Assembly (NCBI GenBank): GCA_020912385.1
Contig: CP087215.1
Span: forward strand, 2,046,001 to 2,110,000
Reading direction: 5' to 3'
Length of the DNA stretch: 64,000 nucleotides
Source: Neofusicoccum parvum
Taxonomy: Eukaryota; Ascomycota; Dothideomycetes; Botryosphaeriales; Botryosphaeriaceae
The position numbers and the translations under genes were made by a program. The notes beneath the pieces were generated by a model, which saw nothing but the letters and a program-made list of their open reading frames with translations, ran no database searches and was not told where the DNA came from. Positions within the stretch are counted from its first letter, which is position 1. Every line of letters starts with the position of its first letter. Positions 1 to 10,627 of the stretch are shown one piece after another.

Positions 1-76
1 CTACAAAACCCGCGCAGCTGCCCGCGCCACGCCAGGAGTCCCTCCACCTCTCGTCACGAACCGCACCCCAGCAGCC

Positions 77-1054
77 ATGGTTGAGTGGTACGAGCCGGAC
101 AGCTGGGTGACCAAGCTGTTCGGAGCACATCTCAGCACCTTCATCCTTACCCTGGTCGTCGCCTTCGGCCTGCCACTCTGTCTACACCTATGGCTGTACC
201 GCCATCGGACGCCCATCAATACCGCAGCATTCGTGCTCGTTGGGCCCAGCGGAGCAGGAAAGACGTCGCTCCTCACAGCAGTACGTTCGCTCACATGAAA
301 AAAAAACCTACCTTTCAACACCAACCCCACATTTCAAAAAGAAAGCCACAGACTGACCCTCCACTCACCACAGCTCGAAACCGGCCGCCCCCTCCCCACG
401 CACCCCTCCCAAACCTCCCTCCGCGCCACCCTCATCCTCCCCGATAACCACATCCCCTTCAGCGCCCGCTATCGCAGCGTAAACGACCCGACCAACGCCA
501 AAACGCGCGGCCTCGCCGTGACCGACACGCCCGGCCACGGCAAGCTGCGCAGCGCCGCCTTCGCGTCCGCGCTCGCGGCGCCCACCAACAAGAACCTGCG
601 CGGCATCATCTACCTGGTGGACGCGGCGGCGCTGGCGGCGCCCGAAGGGCTGGCCGAGGCGGCCGAGTACCTGCACGACGTGCTGCTGGCGCTGCAGCGG
701 CGCTACACGTCGGCCAAGACGTCCAAGGGCCCGGCCGCGACGCCGGTGCTGGTGGCGGCGAACAAGCTGGACTTGTTCACGGCGCTGCCGCCGCAGCTGG
801 TGCGCGCGCAGTTGGAGCAGGAGATCGAGAAGGTGCGCACCGCGCGGGCCAAGGGCATCCTGGATGTGGGCGCGAGTGAGGATACTGTGGGCGAGGAGCA
901 CGAGTGGCTGGGTGGCGGTGGCGAGGGCAGGTTTGAGTTCAAGCAGATGGAGGAGATGAACGTGCCGGTTGAGGTGGTGGGGGGCAGCGTTGTCGGAGAA
1001 GAGGATGGGCCTGACGTCAACGGCTGGTGGGCGTGGATTGCCGCTCAGATGTGA
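77..1054 (+). CDS. SRP102: Signal recognition particle receptor subunit beta
   Basis: Membrane-anchored GTPase subunit of the SRP receptor, which tethers SR-alpha to the ER and helps dock ribosome-SRP complexes. Two exons (77-280 and 374-1054; 93-nt intron with GTACGT donor and CACAG acceptor) give 294 aa. Seen directly: one transmembrane helix at about residues 21-40, a P-loop GPSGAGKT at 56-63, the DTPGH switch motif at 119-123 and the NKLD guanine-specificity motif at 198-201. That order (TM, then a small Ras-like domain) and the length are those of the SR-beta family. The start is the first ATG before the TM helix. Its 3' end faces the GDI gene, whose stop lies 296 bp away. The C-terminal part (about 260-285) has a Gly/Glu-rich insert. 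Identification is firm. Confidence 0.94.
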
Positions 1055-1350
1055 GAGGATTCTTTTTTCCCCTTCATGCACGAATTTCCGATGGAACGAA
1101 AAAGAATGAAAAAGGGGTATGTAATTTTGCATGATATACCAATCTCCGAATCGGAGAGTCGACGTGGTCATAGTAATTGAAGCTTGGGCGATGCAAACAC
1201 GCGAAGGCAACACGCTTTTCAGCTGACCTCGTGTTTGATTATGTATGCGACGTAAAATTGATTCCCTACCGAAGTATTGGCAGTCTTATGATCTCCATGT
1301 ACATCCTAATTCCTCTATTGCTGCCCCTATACCCCCTTACCCCTGGACGT

Positions 1351-3142
1351 TTACTCCTCCGCGGCGACCTGGACTTCCCTGAGACCCTCGACGACCAGCT
1401 CTTGGCCCTCGGCCCGCTTGTAGATGTCCTTGATGTCATCTGCAACGTGGCGTTAGCATATCGAGTCATGGGTGGCTGAAATTGGGGCAATCTTACCCGT
1501 CGTGGTCTCAAAGTGGCTCGTGGCGTCGTAGCTCTTCGAGATGAAGACGTTGTCGTTGCTGCCATCCTCAATGGGTTCGTAAAGCGGGATGGGCGGGCCC
1601 ATGAACTTCTCCTCGATCTTGCCAAGACGCTCGAAGCCGGCCTCGAGCTCAAGGTGGTGGTTGCTGTCACCCTCAGCGATGGTGCTGACGATGGCGATGT
1701 AGTATCCCTTGGGGCAGACGTTGTGTGCCGAAGACACAACAGCGATGTAGACGTCTAGAACAATGGCGTTAGTGGCGATTCTTGGAATCTTCACAAGCTG
1801 ACTTACCGTTCTTGCGGCCAACCTGGCTCTGGGGAATGATGAGCTGGAGAGAGTCGGAGTCCTCAGTGCCGGGAATGGGGTGGTTGAGGATGCAAATGGC
1901 CTTCAGCAGGTGTCCCGAGGGCTTCACCTTCTCGGGGAAGTAGCTGGGGTCGGCAAGAATTTTCTTGCACTTGGTGGTGAACTTCATGCCCTCGCCGGGA
2001 GCATCCCTCTCCTTCATGGTGGCCTTGATTCCAGAGACCTTGCCGCCCTCGTACAGAACCTCGTCAACATCGGCGTTCAGCATGTAAGTTCCACCGTAGA
2101 TGGCGGACAGACGAGCGAAACCCTGGGGAAGCTCGCCCAGGCCGTAAAGCGGGTAGATGTAAGGCGACTTGCCGTAGCGAGCCATCGAGTTGACATAGAG
2201 CCTGATGCGCTCGATGGTCTCGTTAGCGTGGCCAGCGTTGGTGAGGTAGTCGTCGGTCTGGTAGAGCGCCATGGAGTGGCCAATGAAGTCACGAGTGGAG
2301 TCTTCAAGGCCGAACTTGTCGTAGACGTCCTTCATGGTGCAGGTGCCAATGCTCAGGCCTGCTGCACGTTAGCTGTAAAATTCCCGAGACGATTGCGTGG
2401 TGCTGGAGAATTACCCTTGTGCGTAGCGGAGTCTTCCTGCTTGTAGGAACCAACCCACTCGAGGAAGCTGCGGGCACGCCTCTTCTCGAACAGACCCATG
2501 AGCGGCGAGCGCAGAGCCTCACCGGCATCAGAGGGGACCTTGGCCACCGTCGCCTTGGGGCCCTTGCCCTGCTGGACGAAGCTGCCAGCAATCTGCTTGA
2601 ACTCGAGGTATCTGGTGACGTCGGTGGAGACCAGGATGTTCGTGAGCTCGCCGTTCGACATGAGCAGCTTGGGGACGAGGTCGATGTTCCAGTCGTTGGC
2701 GCGGCCGTACTTCTTCCACGGCTCCTCGCCCTCCTTGTAGTTGCCGTACTTCTTGAACATCTGCGCGGCGTAAGTATGCGGCAGGAACGCGGGGTGCAGG
2801 GCTCGAGATACGTACCGTCTCGATGTTCAGGGAGGCAGCCTCACTGTCGGGTGTCAGTATCGCATGCCACTCGCCGGGACTCAGGGATGCCAGCTCACCC
2901 GCCATAGTGGTCGTTCCGGTCCATGTGGAGGACCTTCTGGCCCTTCACACTCAGGACACTGCGGATGGTTAGCAGCAGCGCGGTGGAATTGCATCGTCTC
3001 AGAGCGTGCGTACCCAGAAAGCACGCATTCCGTCAGGCCTGCGTCGTCGTGTTAGCTGTCTGGGGGGCGGCGAGCTGCGGCGGGGTAAGTGCATACCAGT
3101 GCCAAGGACGACGACATCATACTCGGGGGCGACTTCTTCCAT
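1351..3142 (-). CDS. GDI1: Rab GDP-dissociation inhibitor
   Basis: Extracts GDP-bound prenylated Rab GTPases from membranes and recycles them, so it is needed throughout vesicle traffic. Eight exons: 3142-3097, 3038-3014, 2958-2899, 2843-2816, 2760-2415, 2358-1807, 1754-1497, 1439-1351. Together they code 467 aa, the usual GDI length. The N-terminus starts MEEVAPEYDVVVLGTG and continues into TECVLSG, the FAD/Rossmann-like fold and Rab-binding platform conserved in GDI/REP proteins. The motif SMALYQTDDYL and the tail region IYKRAEG also match the family. All introns are 52-58 nt. The first exons are tiny (46, 25, 60 and 28 nt), so automated calls may miss the start; the joins given here restore one continuous frame. 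Very confident on family, slightly less on each splice site. Confidence 0.95.
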
Positions 3143-3537
3143 GATGGGCTGTGTTGTGTGGTAATGGGCTTAGGGAAGGGACGAGGGGACTGGGTGGGCA
3201 AGATATAGGAGTCGGACTCAAGAGGGTGCGCTGGTGGTCGTTGGCGGTGAATGGTAATTGAGGGGGGGCACAGGGCCGCGCTCGAGCTTGAGCCACCGGT
3301 CGTGCATGCCTCGTGCATGCCTCGCGGCCCGCCCTCGCCGCCAAGACTCCCTGAAGCCCGCCCGCACCATCAGCTCACAATCAAGACATGCCGCAACTGG
3401 TATTCTACACATGATGTACACTGCATCCCGCCGCGCCTCGCGCCACAGGACGCGCGCAGGGCCCCGTGACCGTCGCGGGGTTGCGCACTGGATCTCCGTA
3501 CGCCCCGCCCAACCTCCGTGCAAGCCGCTCTCAATTA

Positions 3538-4588
3538 TTACTCCGTCCACGCTCTAGCTCGCCCGCCGCCTTGCCGCTGCCTTTTCGCTTTGTTCTTCGC
3601 AGCTGCTTTCGTCCCCTTCCGCGCCGCCGCCATAGCCTCCTCGTCAGCCCCCTCCTCAATCTCGCTCTCGAAGGGGTCCTTTGTTTTCTGTCAGCGCGCG
3701 ATTCATTCAAAGAGAACTGGCCGATACGAACCTCGACAACTGGCGTGAATGCTGGCTCATTGCCCGACAGGTCGACCTCGGGGTCGGCGACTGCCTCTTG
3801 CCGCGCATTTTCCCAAGCATACCACCTCTCCGTCAACGTGTGCTTGATCGCTCGCTGTGTAAGCTTGATCTGTGCCGGCTGTCAGCAGCGCCTCTCGCCT
3901 AGGGACATAACGTCGAGCCCAATCTGGCAGTCTTCTGGTGCGTGCAATATTGCACAAATACGAGGAAGCTCCGTGGGGGATGGGACGGCCGTGCTAATTG
4001 TCGGTTGGCGCAAATGACGTACCTGTTTATCTCGCTCATCTGCTTCGAACTCTCCATAGCCTGCATCGAGGCGCTTCCGCTCGTAGGCCTCGGTCGCCAG
4101 GCGGTTGCGCTCCTTCACGCAGACCCACCAAAGCCGGTGCAGGTCTTCCCATGACTTCTGCCGTAGCTCTTGCACTGTCCACGCGCGGCCTACGAAAGGT
4201 CAGCCCAGAACCATTTCCGTGACAATCTGTATCTCGCACCGTGTGCTCTATCATCGTCGGGGGTGGATAGGAGCTTCTTGTCCGGGTGGAAAAATTGCCA
4301 AAGCCCGTGGTACTCGTCGACCTGCACCTTAGACCGCTTCGCCGGGTCCAGCACGGGGACGGGCAGCTGCTCCTTCTTCACAGATAATGTCTGGCGTGGA
4401 CGAAGACCGGTCTTTCTCAGGGCGGAGACACCGCGGTTCCTGTTTCTATCGCGATGGACGCATCGGTGTTGGTTCAACGAGAACGGCGAGACGGAAGTGT
4501 TGGATGCGGCGAGTGACGGCAGGAACGGTTCTGCGTAGGCAGCAGGGCGGGCGTGCAGCGCGATGCGGGCGACGGAGCGGATATTCAT
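3538..4588 (-). CDS. MRPL4: Mitochondrial large-subunit ribosomal protein uL29m (MRP-L47/MRPL4)
   Basis: Component of the 54S mitochondrial ribosomal subunit. Four exons (4588-4240, 4189-4023, 3869-3732, 3678-3538) give 264 aa. After a basic N-terminal region fit for mitochondrial import, the L47/uL29m core is visible: [31 protein letters not shown], then [19 protein letters not shown]. The C-terminus is Lys/Arg/Ala-rich, as in fungal homologues. Intron 2 (3870-4022) is 153 nt, longer than the others (50 and 53 nt); a missed mini-exon inside it cannot be excluded, but the direct join reads naturally. The gene is divergent from NOT2 with only 296 bp between the two ATGs, so they probably share a promoter region. 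Confidence 0.9.
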
Positions 4589-4884
4589 GATGGGTAGCAC
4601 GCGCAGGATCGCGTGTGGGAGGTCAATTGGCCGGGGCGTGGGCTGTGAGGACGCGGTGCTGGTGAGAGGCTCAAGCAGATGCGCGGAAAATCGCAACCGC
4701 AACCGCCAAGCTGGGTGGGTGCCGCCGGGGCCTCACCATCGAAGACAGCCTCCAAACGGCGCGCCAGCAACGTCAACGACGCCGCTCCTCCGCCCAACAA
4801 CTCCGCGCACCCTCGTCGACCACAGCGTTTCCTACCCCGACGCCCAACAACTGCATCGCTGCAGGTCGTCCTCACTCCGCAAGC

Positions 4885-6960
4885 ATGAATCGGCCAGGTT
4901 TGTTCCCTCACGCGCTGCCCGACCCTCCCCGCCGCCGCATTGCCTCGTCCTCCGCTGTCGCGAAGCTCCTGCTGCGCCCACCATCGGGGCTGCGCTGTGT
5001 ACTCGGTCGCCGGGAGCTCCGAACCATCTCGGGTCGTGATACCTTTCCGTCGAGAACTCCTAGCCTCGTCCGTTTACCTACTTGGAGCCCGCGGTCTCAG
5101 GACAGCAAAACACTAGCTGTGGATTTGGCGATGCACATATTAAGAGCAAGGCTGGCAGCTGACCCGGCACAATAATAGGAGCAGGGCCGCAACAGTTACG
5201 CAACATGCCCGGCAGCATGTTCCAACAACAACAGGCGGGTGCCGGCCGTGGCGCACCGCTGCAATCTGGCAGGTTGCAAGGCGGCAAGCTAGGTAGCAAT
5301 CACCCACACCTCACTTGAAAGCTAGCACTTACGTCTGCCTTGCGCAGGTAACGGGTCTGGTTGGGGTTTTGGAGGCCCGATGGGAGGCGCGCCCGGTCTT
5401 TCGGGTGTTCAGTCGCGTAACGCAGCGGGCATGTCGAGCTTCGCACAGACGATAGGAGGCGGTTCTCAGACACACACTCCTCTGGATCCATCGTATGTTC
5501 TCCAGAAAGAGTCTGCAGAGCCATTGTGAGTGTGGCGGAGAAGCCGACTAACGGAATGATCGTGTGGCTTCAGGGAATTCCCTTCGCTCTCCGGAGCCCC
5601 TCAAACGCAGCAGCAGAACAGCCAGGCCCAGGCGATATGGTCCAACCCCAACATCAGGACCGCCCAGCACACACCAGTCCAGCGTGCGCAGGGCCAGGGC
5701 GCCACTCCTCAACCCCCCTCAGCGCAAGCAAATCGACCGCAGCAGGACCACCAACAGCAGGCTCCGGATGAGCCCTCCTCGGCACACTCTCAATACGGTG
5801 GCGCAATGGATGACTATCGTTTCGGCGGCCAGTCCGGCGTGGGACAACTGTCTGGAGCACCCCAGCAGCAGCAGCAGGTGAACATCGAGGAGTTCCCGCC
5901 ACTGGGAGGAGCTGGTGGTGGAGATATTGGTCAAGACAGACGGACCGGCATGATTCAGAATGCGGCATATGGTGGAAGCGCGGGGGTTGGAGCATTCGGC
6001 AACAACGTGCATCAAGGCCGCAATGGCATGTCTAGTCCCGTGGAGAGCCAGCAGGATTCGGTCAGTGAGAGGTTAGGTGGGACGGTGCTGCGTGATGACA
6101 GAGCTGCGGTAAGGCTTCCACGGTTAAGGATCCAGTTTTCGGTGTGCTTATTATTCCATAGGCGGAAAGGAGAGCTCGCGAGGCTAGCACTACCTCATTC
6201 GGCAGCCAGCCTGTCCAACCGCCTTCGAAATCGGGCTCGATCTCGCATGCTGAGCAGACACGGCTTTCACAAATGAGCGAGATCGACCGCTTCGGACTCC
6301 CCGGCTTACTTGCTATGATACCCCCGGATAGCCAAGATCACTCCAGCCTCGCCGTGGGTCAGGACCTGACTGTGTTGGGATTGGATCTCAACCGACCCGA
6401 CAACTCTCCCCTGTACCCTACTTTTGGTTCACCTTTCGCAGAAGCTGGTTCGCGCCCAGTCATCCCTGACTTCACTTTACCTGCTGCCTACACCGTTACG
6501 AACGTACCCCCGCTGCACACTAAAATGCCAAGCTTTTCCGATGAGACACTCTTCGCGATCTTCTACCAATATCCCCGGGACATCCTACAGGAGGCCGCTG
6601 CACAGGAGCTGTAAGTGGGGACTGGAAAATCAAAACTCGGTCGATAAATTCTGGTCGTGCTGACGGTGGGGCAGCTTCAATCGTGATTGGCGATGGCACA
6701 AGGAGCTGCGGCAATGGATGATGAAGGATACCAGCTTCCCGCAGCCGCAGCGCATTAGCGAGAAGCAAGAACGGGGCTGCTACATCTTCTTCGACGTCAA
6801 CAACTGGAGAAGAGAACGGGTGAGTGCTCTTTCTTTTCTCTTATCGCTCGATGCGATGAGTGTAGTGCTAATATTGAGTTCGCTAAAGCGGGAGCTCCTG
6901 CTCAACTACGATCATCTCGATCAACGACTTGGCACGACACAGCCCGCAGCTGCACTATGA
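4885..6960 (+). CDS. NOT2: CCR4-NOT complex subunit NOT2 (CDC36)
   Basis: Scaffold subunit of the CCR4-NOT complex, acting in mRNA deadenylation and transcription control. Seven exons: 4885-4897, 5185-5292, 5348-5492, 5574-6108, 6162-6610, 6675-6819, 6889-6960. They give 488 aa. The N-terminal half is low complexity (Gln, Gly, Pro and Ser rich, with a five-Gln run) and includes SEFPSLSGAP and IEEFPPLG, the short EFP-type motifs seen in NOT2. The C-terminal NOT-box domain is clear: DETLFAIFYQYPRDILQE, NRDWRWHKELRQWM and VNNWRRERRELLLNYDHLD. The first exon codes only MNRP plus one base and is followed by a 287-nt intron, so the start rests on frame logic (MNRPGPQQLRNMPG). The domain is certain; the first exon is likely. 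Confidence 0.9.
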
Positions 6961-8346
6961 GATGCCTCTGCATCAGGCCGCGCGTCTTGATGGCCTACCT
7001 TCTAGCGTGGTAATATCGGGTTCGACAGAGATGGTACACGGCGTGGCAATGAGTGCGAGTGACAGCCTGGGGCTTTTATTCGCCAATGGGGCCGTGGCTT
7101 GCGTTCAGGTGATAGGCTCAAGAACTAAGACGAATGATGTACTAAACGGAGCTTTGCAAAAATGGAAAATGGCTCTTGCACAAGAGCATGGCAATCGTGG
7201 CTTTCTCGATTCACATCCAGTGTAACATGCGTTTTGCTTATCTGATTGACCCTTGGCTATCACTCGCCGAAGCTGCAGCCGCACGCCTGGGATCCGCCAC
7301 CATGGGAAGGAGTCTCGCCTGCTGGAGCAAACCCGGCCAGGAAATGCGGGCCTATGCATCCGGTGCAGGGATTGCAGACAGCAGCAACGGGCTGCCCTTC
7401 AACAACAGAAGTAGGATGAAGACGTCTCCCAGGGAAACTGCATATGCACAAGGCAGCCAGCGCCATAGGGATCTGGGCCGTGTGACGACAGAGGTAGGCA
7501 TTCCCCCAGCGCGCATGCGGTATGCCGGCACTGCAGGTACTCTTCCGACGCATGGGCGTGCAAGTAAGCATAATCTGGCGCGGTGGAATGAGGTGAGCTT
7601 GGCTTGGCGAGAGGATGCCCGCGTGTGACAGGGGCTGGGGCTGGGGCAGGGGAGGGCGGGCATGATTCGCAAGATGAGATCAAAGGGCAGGCAGGGCACA
7701 GAGAGAGAGGCGGAGCAGCAGATGCAAGGCATCGGGCAAATCAAGGGCGCAGCAGTGATGCTGTGGCGGGCGTTGGTCTGGTGTGCACTTGGGACGCTCG
7801 TGCGAGGCCGCGTGTGTGCAAAGCAGAAGGCAGAAGGCAGACGGAAGGGAGTCTGTGGCAGTGAAGTGAGGGTGAGGGCAGCTATGCTCCCCGACTCGTG
7901 CGGTGCGCGGATCCTCATCGGAGATTCGTCCGGCCGGGGGCGCGCCCTGGATAACCTCGTCCTCGTCCTCGTCGACCCGTCTGCCATCGCGTCCTCCGCC
8001 GTCCGCTCGGCCAGCCACGGCCAAATCCTGCAGGTGCTGCTCGTTCCGGCTGTGCCACGCACCGCTCGTGCCCGGAGGAACGACAGGACCCGCTAACCGT
8101 TGACAGTCCCGCCAGCCTGGGCCAGCCCTGAGCCTCGATCGAAGACGGCCGACCCATCGGAAGCAGCTTGACGATTCCCCGCAGCGAGAGCTCCGTTCTC
8201 CAGCGCTGTGCCTCCGCCGGCACTTCCTCGCTGCCCGCCGCCCCATGCGCGCTCCTCCTCCGCGCCCTCCGCTACCCCTCCACTTCCTCACAAGTTGCCC
8301 TGTCACATCTCTGGAAGCTGCCGAAAACGCTCAAGGGTATCATTTA
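6961..8346. other. Intergenic, no gene seen
   Basis: The interval lies between the stops of the convergent NOT2 and Zn2Cys6 genes. It is unusually long for two 3' ends. The open frames in it (for example 7352-8062 on -) are Pro/Ser/Arg/Cys mixtures without domain sense, consistent with chance frames in GC-rich sequence. Confidence 0.5.
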
Positions 8347-10627
8347 TTATGGATTGACCACCGAATGGATCTGCATCGACCGCGCACTGCTCCCGCCTGA
8401 CGCAGAGCTGCTGTTCGAATCGGACCGCCGCGCCACCAGTCCTGCTTCATGCAGTGACGTTCCACCGGCCCACTGGCTGCGCCCTGCGCCCTGGGTCTCC
8501 ATGAACAGCTTCCACTCTCGCTCAAAGTCGACGCCTAGACTGCGGTCCATCCGGTCACGGAGCATCTTGTAGGGCTGAGTGTACGTCACTCGCTCGCACG
8601 CATCGAGCATCTCCTCGGGCCCGTACCTCGTCCGCCCGCCCATGAGCTCCTCCACATCTTCCGGCAGGCTGACGCCCTCGTCTGCTATTGACTTGGCAAA
8701 CATGTATTGGAGTGGCCCAACGTAGGCGAAGCCTGCCAGAGACTCGTGCGTGGCTTCCAAAGCGAACTGCGCTGCACGTTGCTGAACGTCCTTGGCTCCT
8801 CCGGCCAGCACCAGCAAGTCGCAGATGTGCACCACACAAAAGGCCAGCAATGGGTTCTGGTATTTGTTGGTGTACAAGCTCCTGTACCTCTCCAGCAGCT
8901 GAAGCCCGTCGAGTGCGCTTTGAATCGTGATTTTGTACAGATGTGCTCGCGTGGTTTCTGGGAGCTGAACGACCTCGAGTACAGGACGGAATAGTTGACA
9001 CATGGCGACGTGGTAGTGGATACTGTTGTGCTGTCAGCTGCCGTCTGCCAAATTCTTCGAGACAGGGACTGACTGAAGAGAGAGTATGTGCGGCAGCGGA
9101 TGAGACAATGGGACACCATCGCCTGTGACCCCCAGCTGAACATTGAGAGTTCGCTTCCAGTCAAGGAATCGGTGGCACAGGCTCACGAGCTTATGAGCAC
9201 TAACGTTCTCGCCACGTCCGCAGTACACGCCAATCATCTCGTATATAATTTGAGCGAGTCTCGACATCGCGTCCGCTGTTGCGATCGCCTGGCTCGGAAC
9301 TTGTTGTGTCGAATTATCCTGAAAGTATCGATATGGTTGCCAGTATGCGCCGGTTCTATCAATCTCTAAGGGGTTCGACATCGGAAACGAAGAAGGCACT
9401 GACACAGGCTTTTGGTATGTCAACGATGCCCAGAGCCTGACACGACGAATTAGTTGAGGCTCACTAATGTACAAATGGCCGCATGACTTACGCGCTGAGG
9501 GTATGGATTCCCTTTGTTGTTATCTCGACCGCTGCTTGAGAATACGCTGTCCTGTCCAGTGTAACAAGACTGTCTGCTGCCAGCCTCAAGTGAGACGAAG
9601 CTTTCCTCGCCTGGTTGGAACCTACTTCGACCAAGAAAATGAGCGCATATGTGGTTGTGAACGCTAATGTTCTCGAGTTCTCTTTGGCTACTTCAGCAAG
9701 ACCTTGCTCGAAGAAGCGTTTCTGCAGAACTTTCGGCTGCCTCTCGTCTCCACCTTGATCAACGTGGTAAAAGCAACCCATGGCGCACATAATGTTGACG
9801 AGAGCTGGTGAGCAGTACCTGCGGTCGCCATCGCTGAAGCTTTTCATGAAGTAATATTCGCTGAACAGCATGTGGATGGGATGCACCCACGTAAAGAACA
9901 GAGCGACAAGGTGATCGGTCAGCTGGGGGCTGGCAAAAGTCCACCGCGCACGAGTTTCGGCCTCAGGAGATTGCGAACCCATGTCCATACGCATCGAATC
10001 GTCGTAGTCCTGCACAATATCCGCCAGCCTGGTTTCGGAACCCGGAGACAACCGTCCGACATCGCCAACAGGAGGACCACCGAGCCAGGTAACGATTTCC
10101 TGGTAGGACTGGCCGGAACGCAGCCGTGCGATAGCCTCGGAGCCACGCTTGCCGGTCTTCAACGCCTCGAAAATTGCCTCAATCTGGTAATCCCTCTCCT
10201 TGACGGACCCCTGGAGTTCGGCGTTCTGCTGTTCGAGGCTCTTGATTCTGCGGACCATTTCCTCCTTGGCTGTCTTGACGTGCACCTCGTAGTGACACTG
10301 GTCTCTCATGTCGCGCATCAGACACCTGGTGCACGAGTCCGGCTCTTGTCCATCGCACTGGATATGACGAGCTAATTTTTAGCATACCGGACGCGGCGCG
10401 GATGCGGTGGGGAGGAAGGGTGCGTTTACCTTTGCTCTGGCTCTTTTGCAGTTGGTACACGCGTTCTGAGAAACATGGGCCGGAGCGCGACGCTTTCTCA
10501 CCCTCGCGGGATTGGCGGAGAGTGACTCATTAGCACCTCCAGCCTCGCTGCTGGCTGCTGACGAGGGCTGAGCTTCTGGGGACTGGACGTGGTCGGACGA
10601 GGGTCGGAGTTCACGGAAGGCGGCCAT
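8347..10627 (-). CDS. Zn(II)2Cys6 transcription factor with fungal-specific TF domain
   Basis: Probable DNA-binding regulator. Exons 10627-10430, 10357-9492, 9436-9074 and 9022-8347 give 700 aa. The binuclear zinc cluster is visible with cysteines at about 57, 60, 67, 75, 78 and 87 (C-x2-C-x6-C-x7-C-x2-C-x8-C), preceded by a basic stretch RVRKRRAPAH. It is split by intron 1 right after the third-cysteine linker. A dimerisation coiled coil follows (KSLEQQNAELQGSV, with heptad hydrophobics), then a middle homology region with FTWVHPIHMLFSEYYF and later HIHYHVAMCQLFRP. The overall plan resembles regulators often labelled NIT4-like, but the target pathway cannot be told from sequence. The intron 2 acceptor was chosen at 9437 because the nearer AG would leave a 28-nt intron. 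About 6 kb upstream is free of supported genes. Confidence 0.9.

Noticed and set aside
365..1213. 282-codon open frame on - opposite the SRP receptor gene
   Set aside because: Arg/His/Gly/Leu composition is the antisense shadow of the GC-rich SR-beta exon; no motif.
9464..9491. 28-nt intron in the Zn2Cys6 gene
   Set aside because: Too short for spliceosomal removal; the next AG at 9437 gives a normal 55-nt intron with a CTAAT branch site and keeps the frame.
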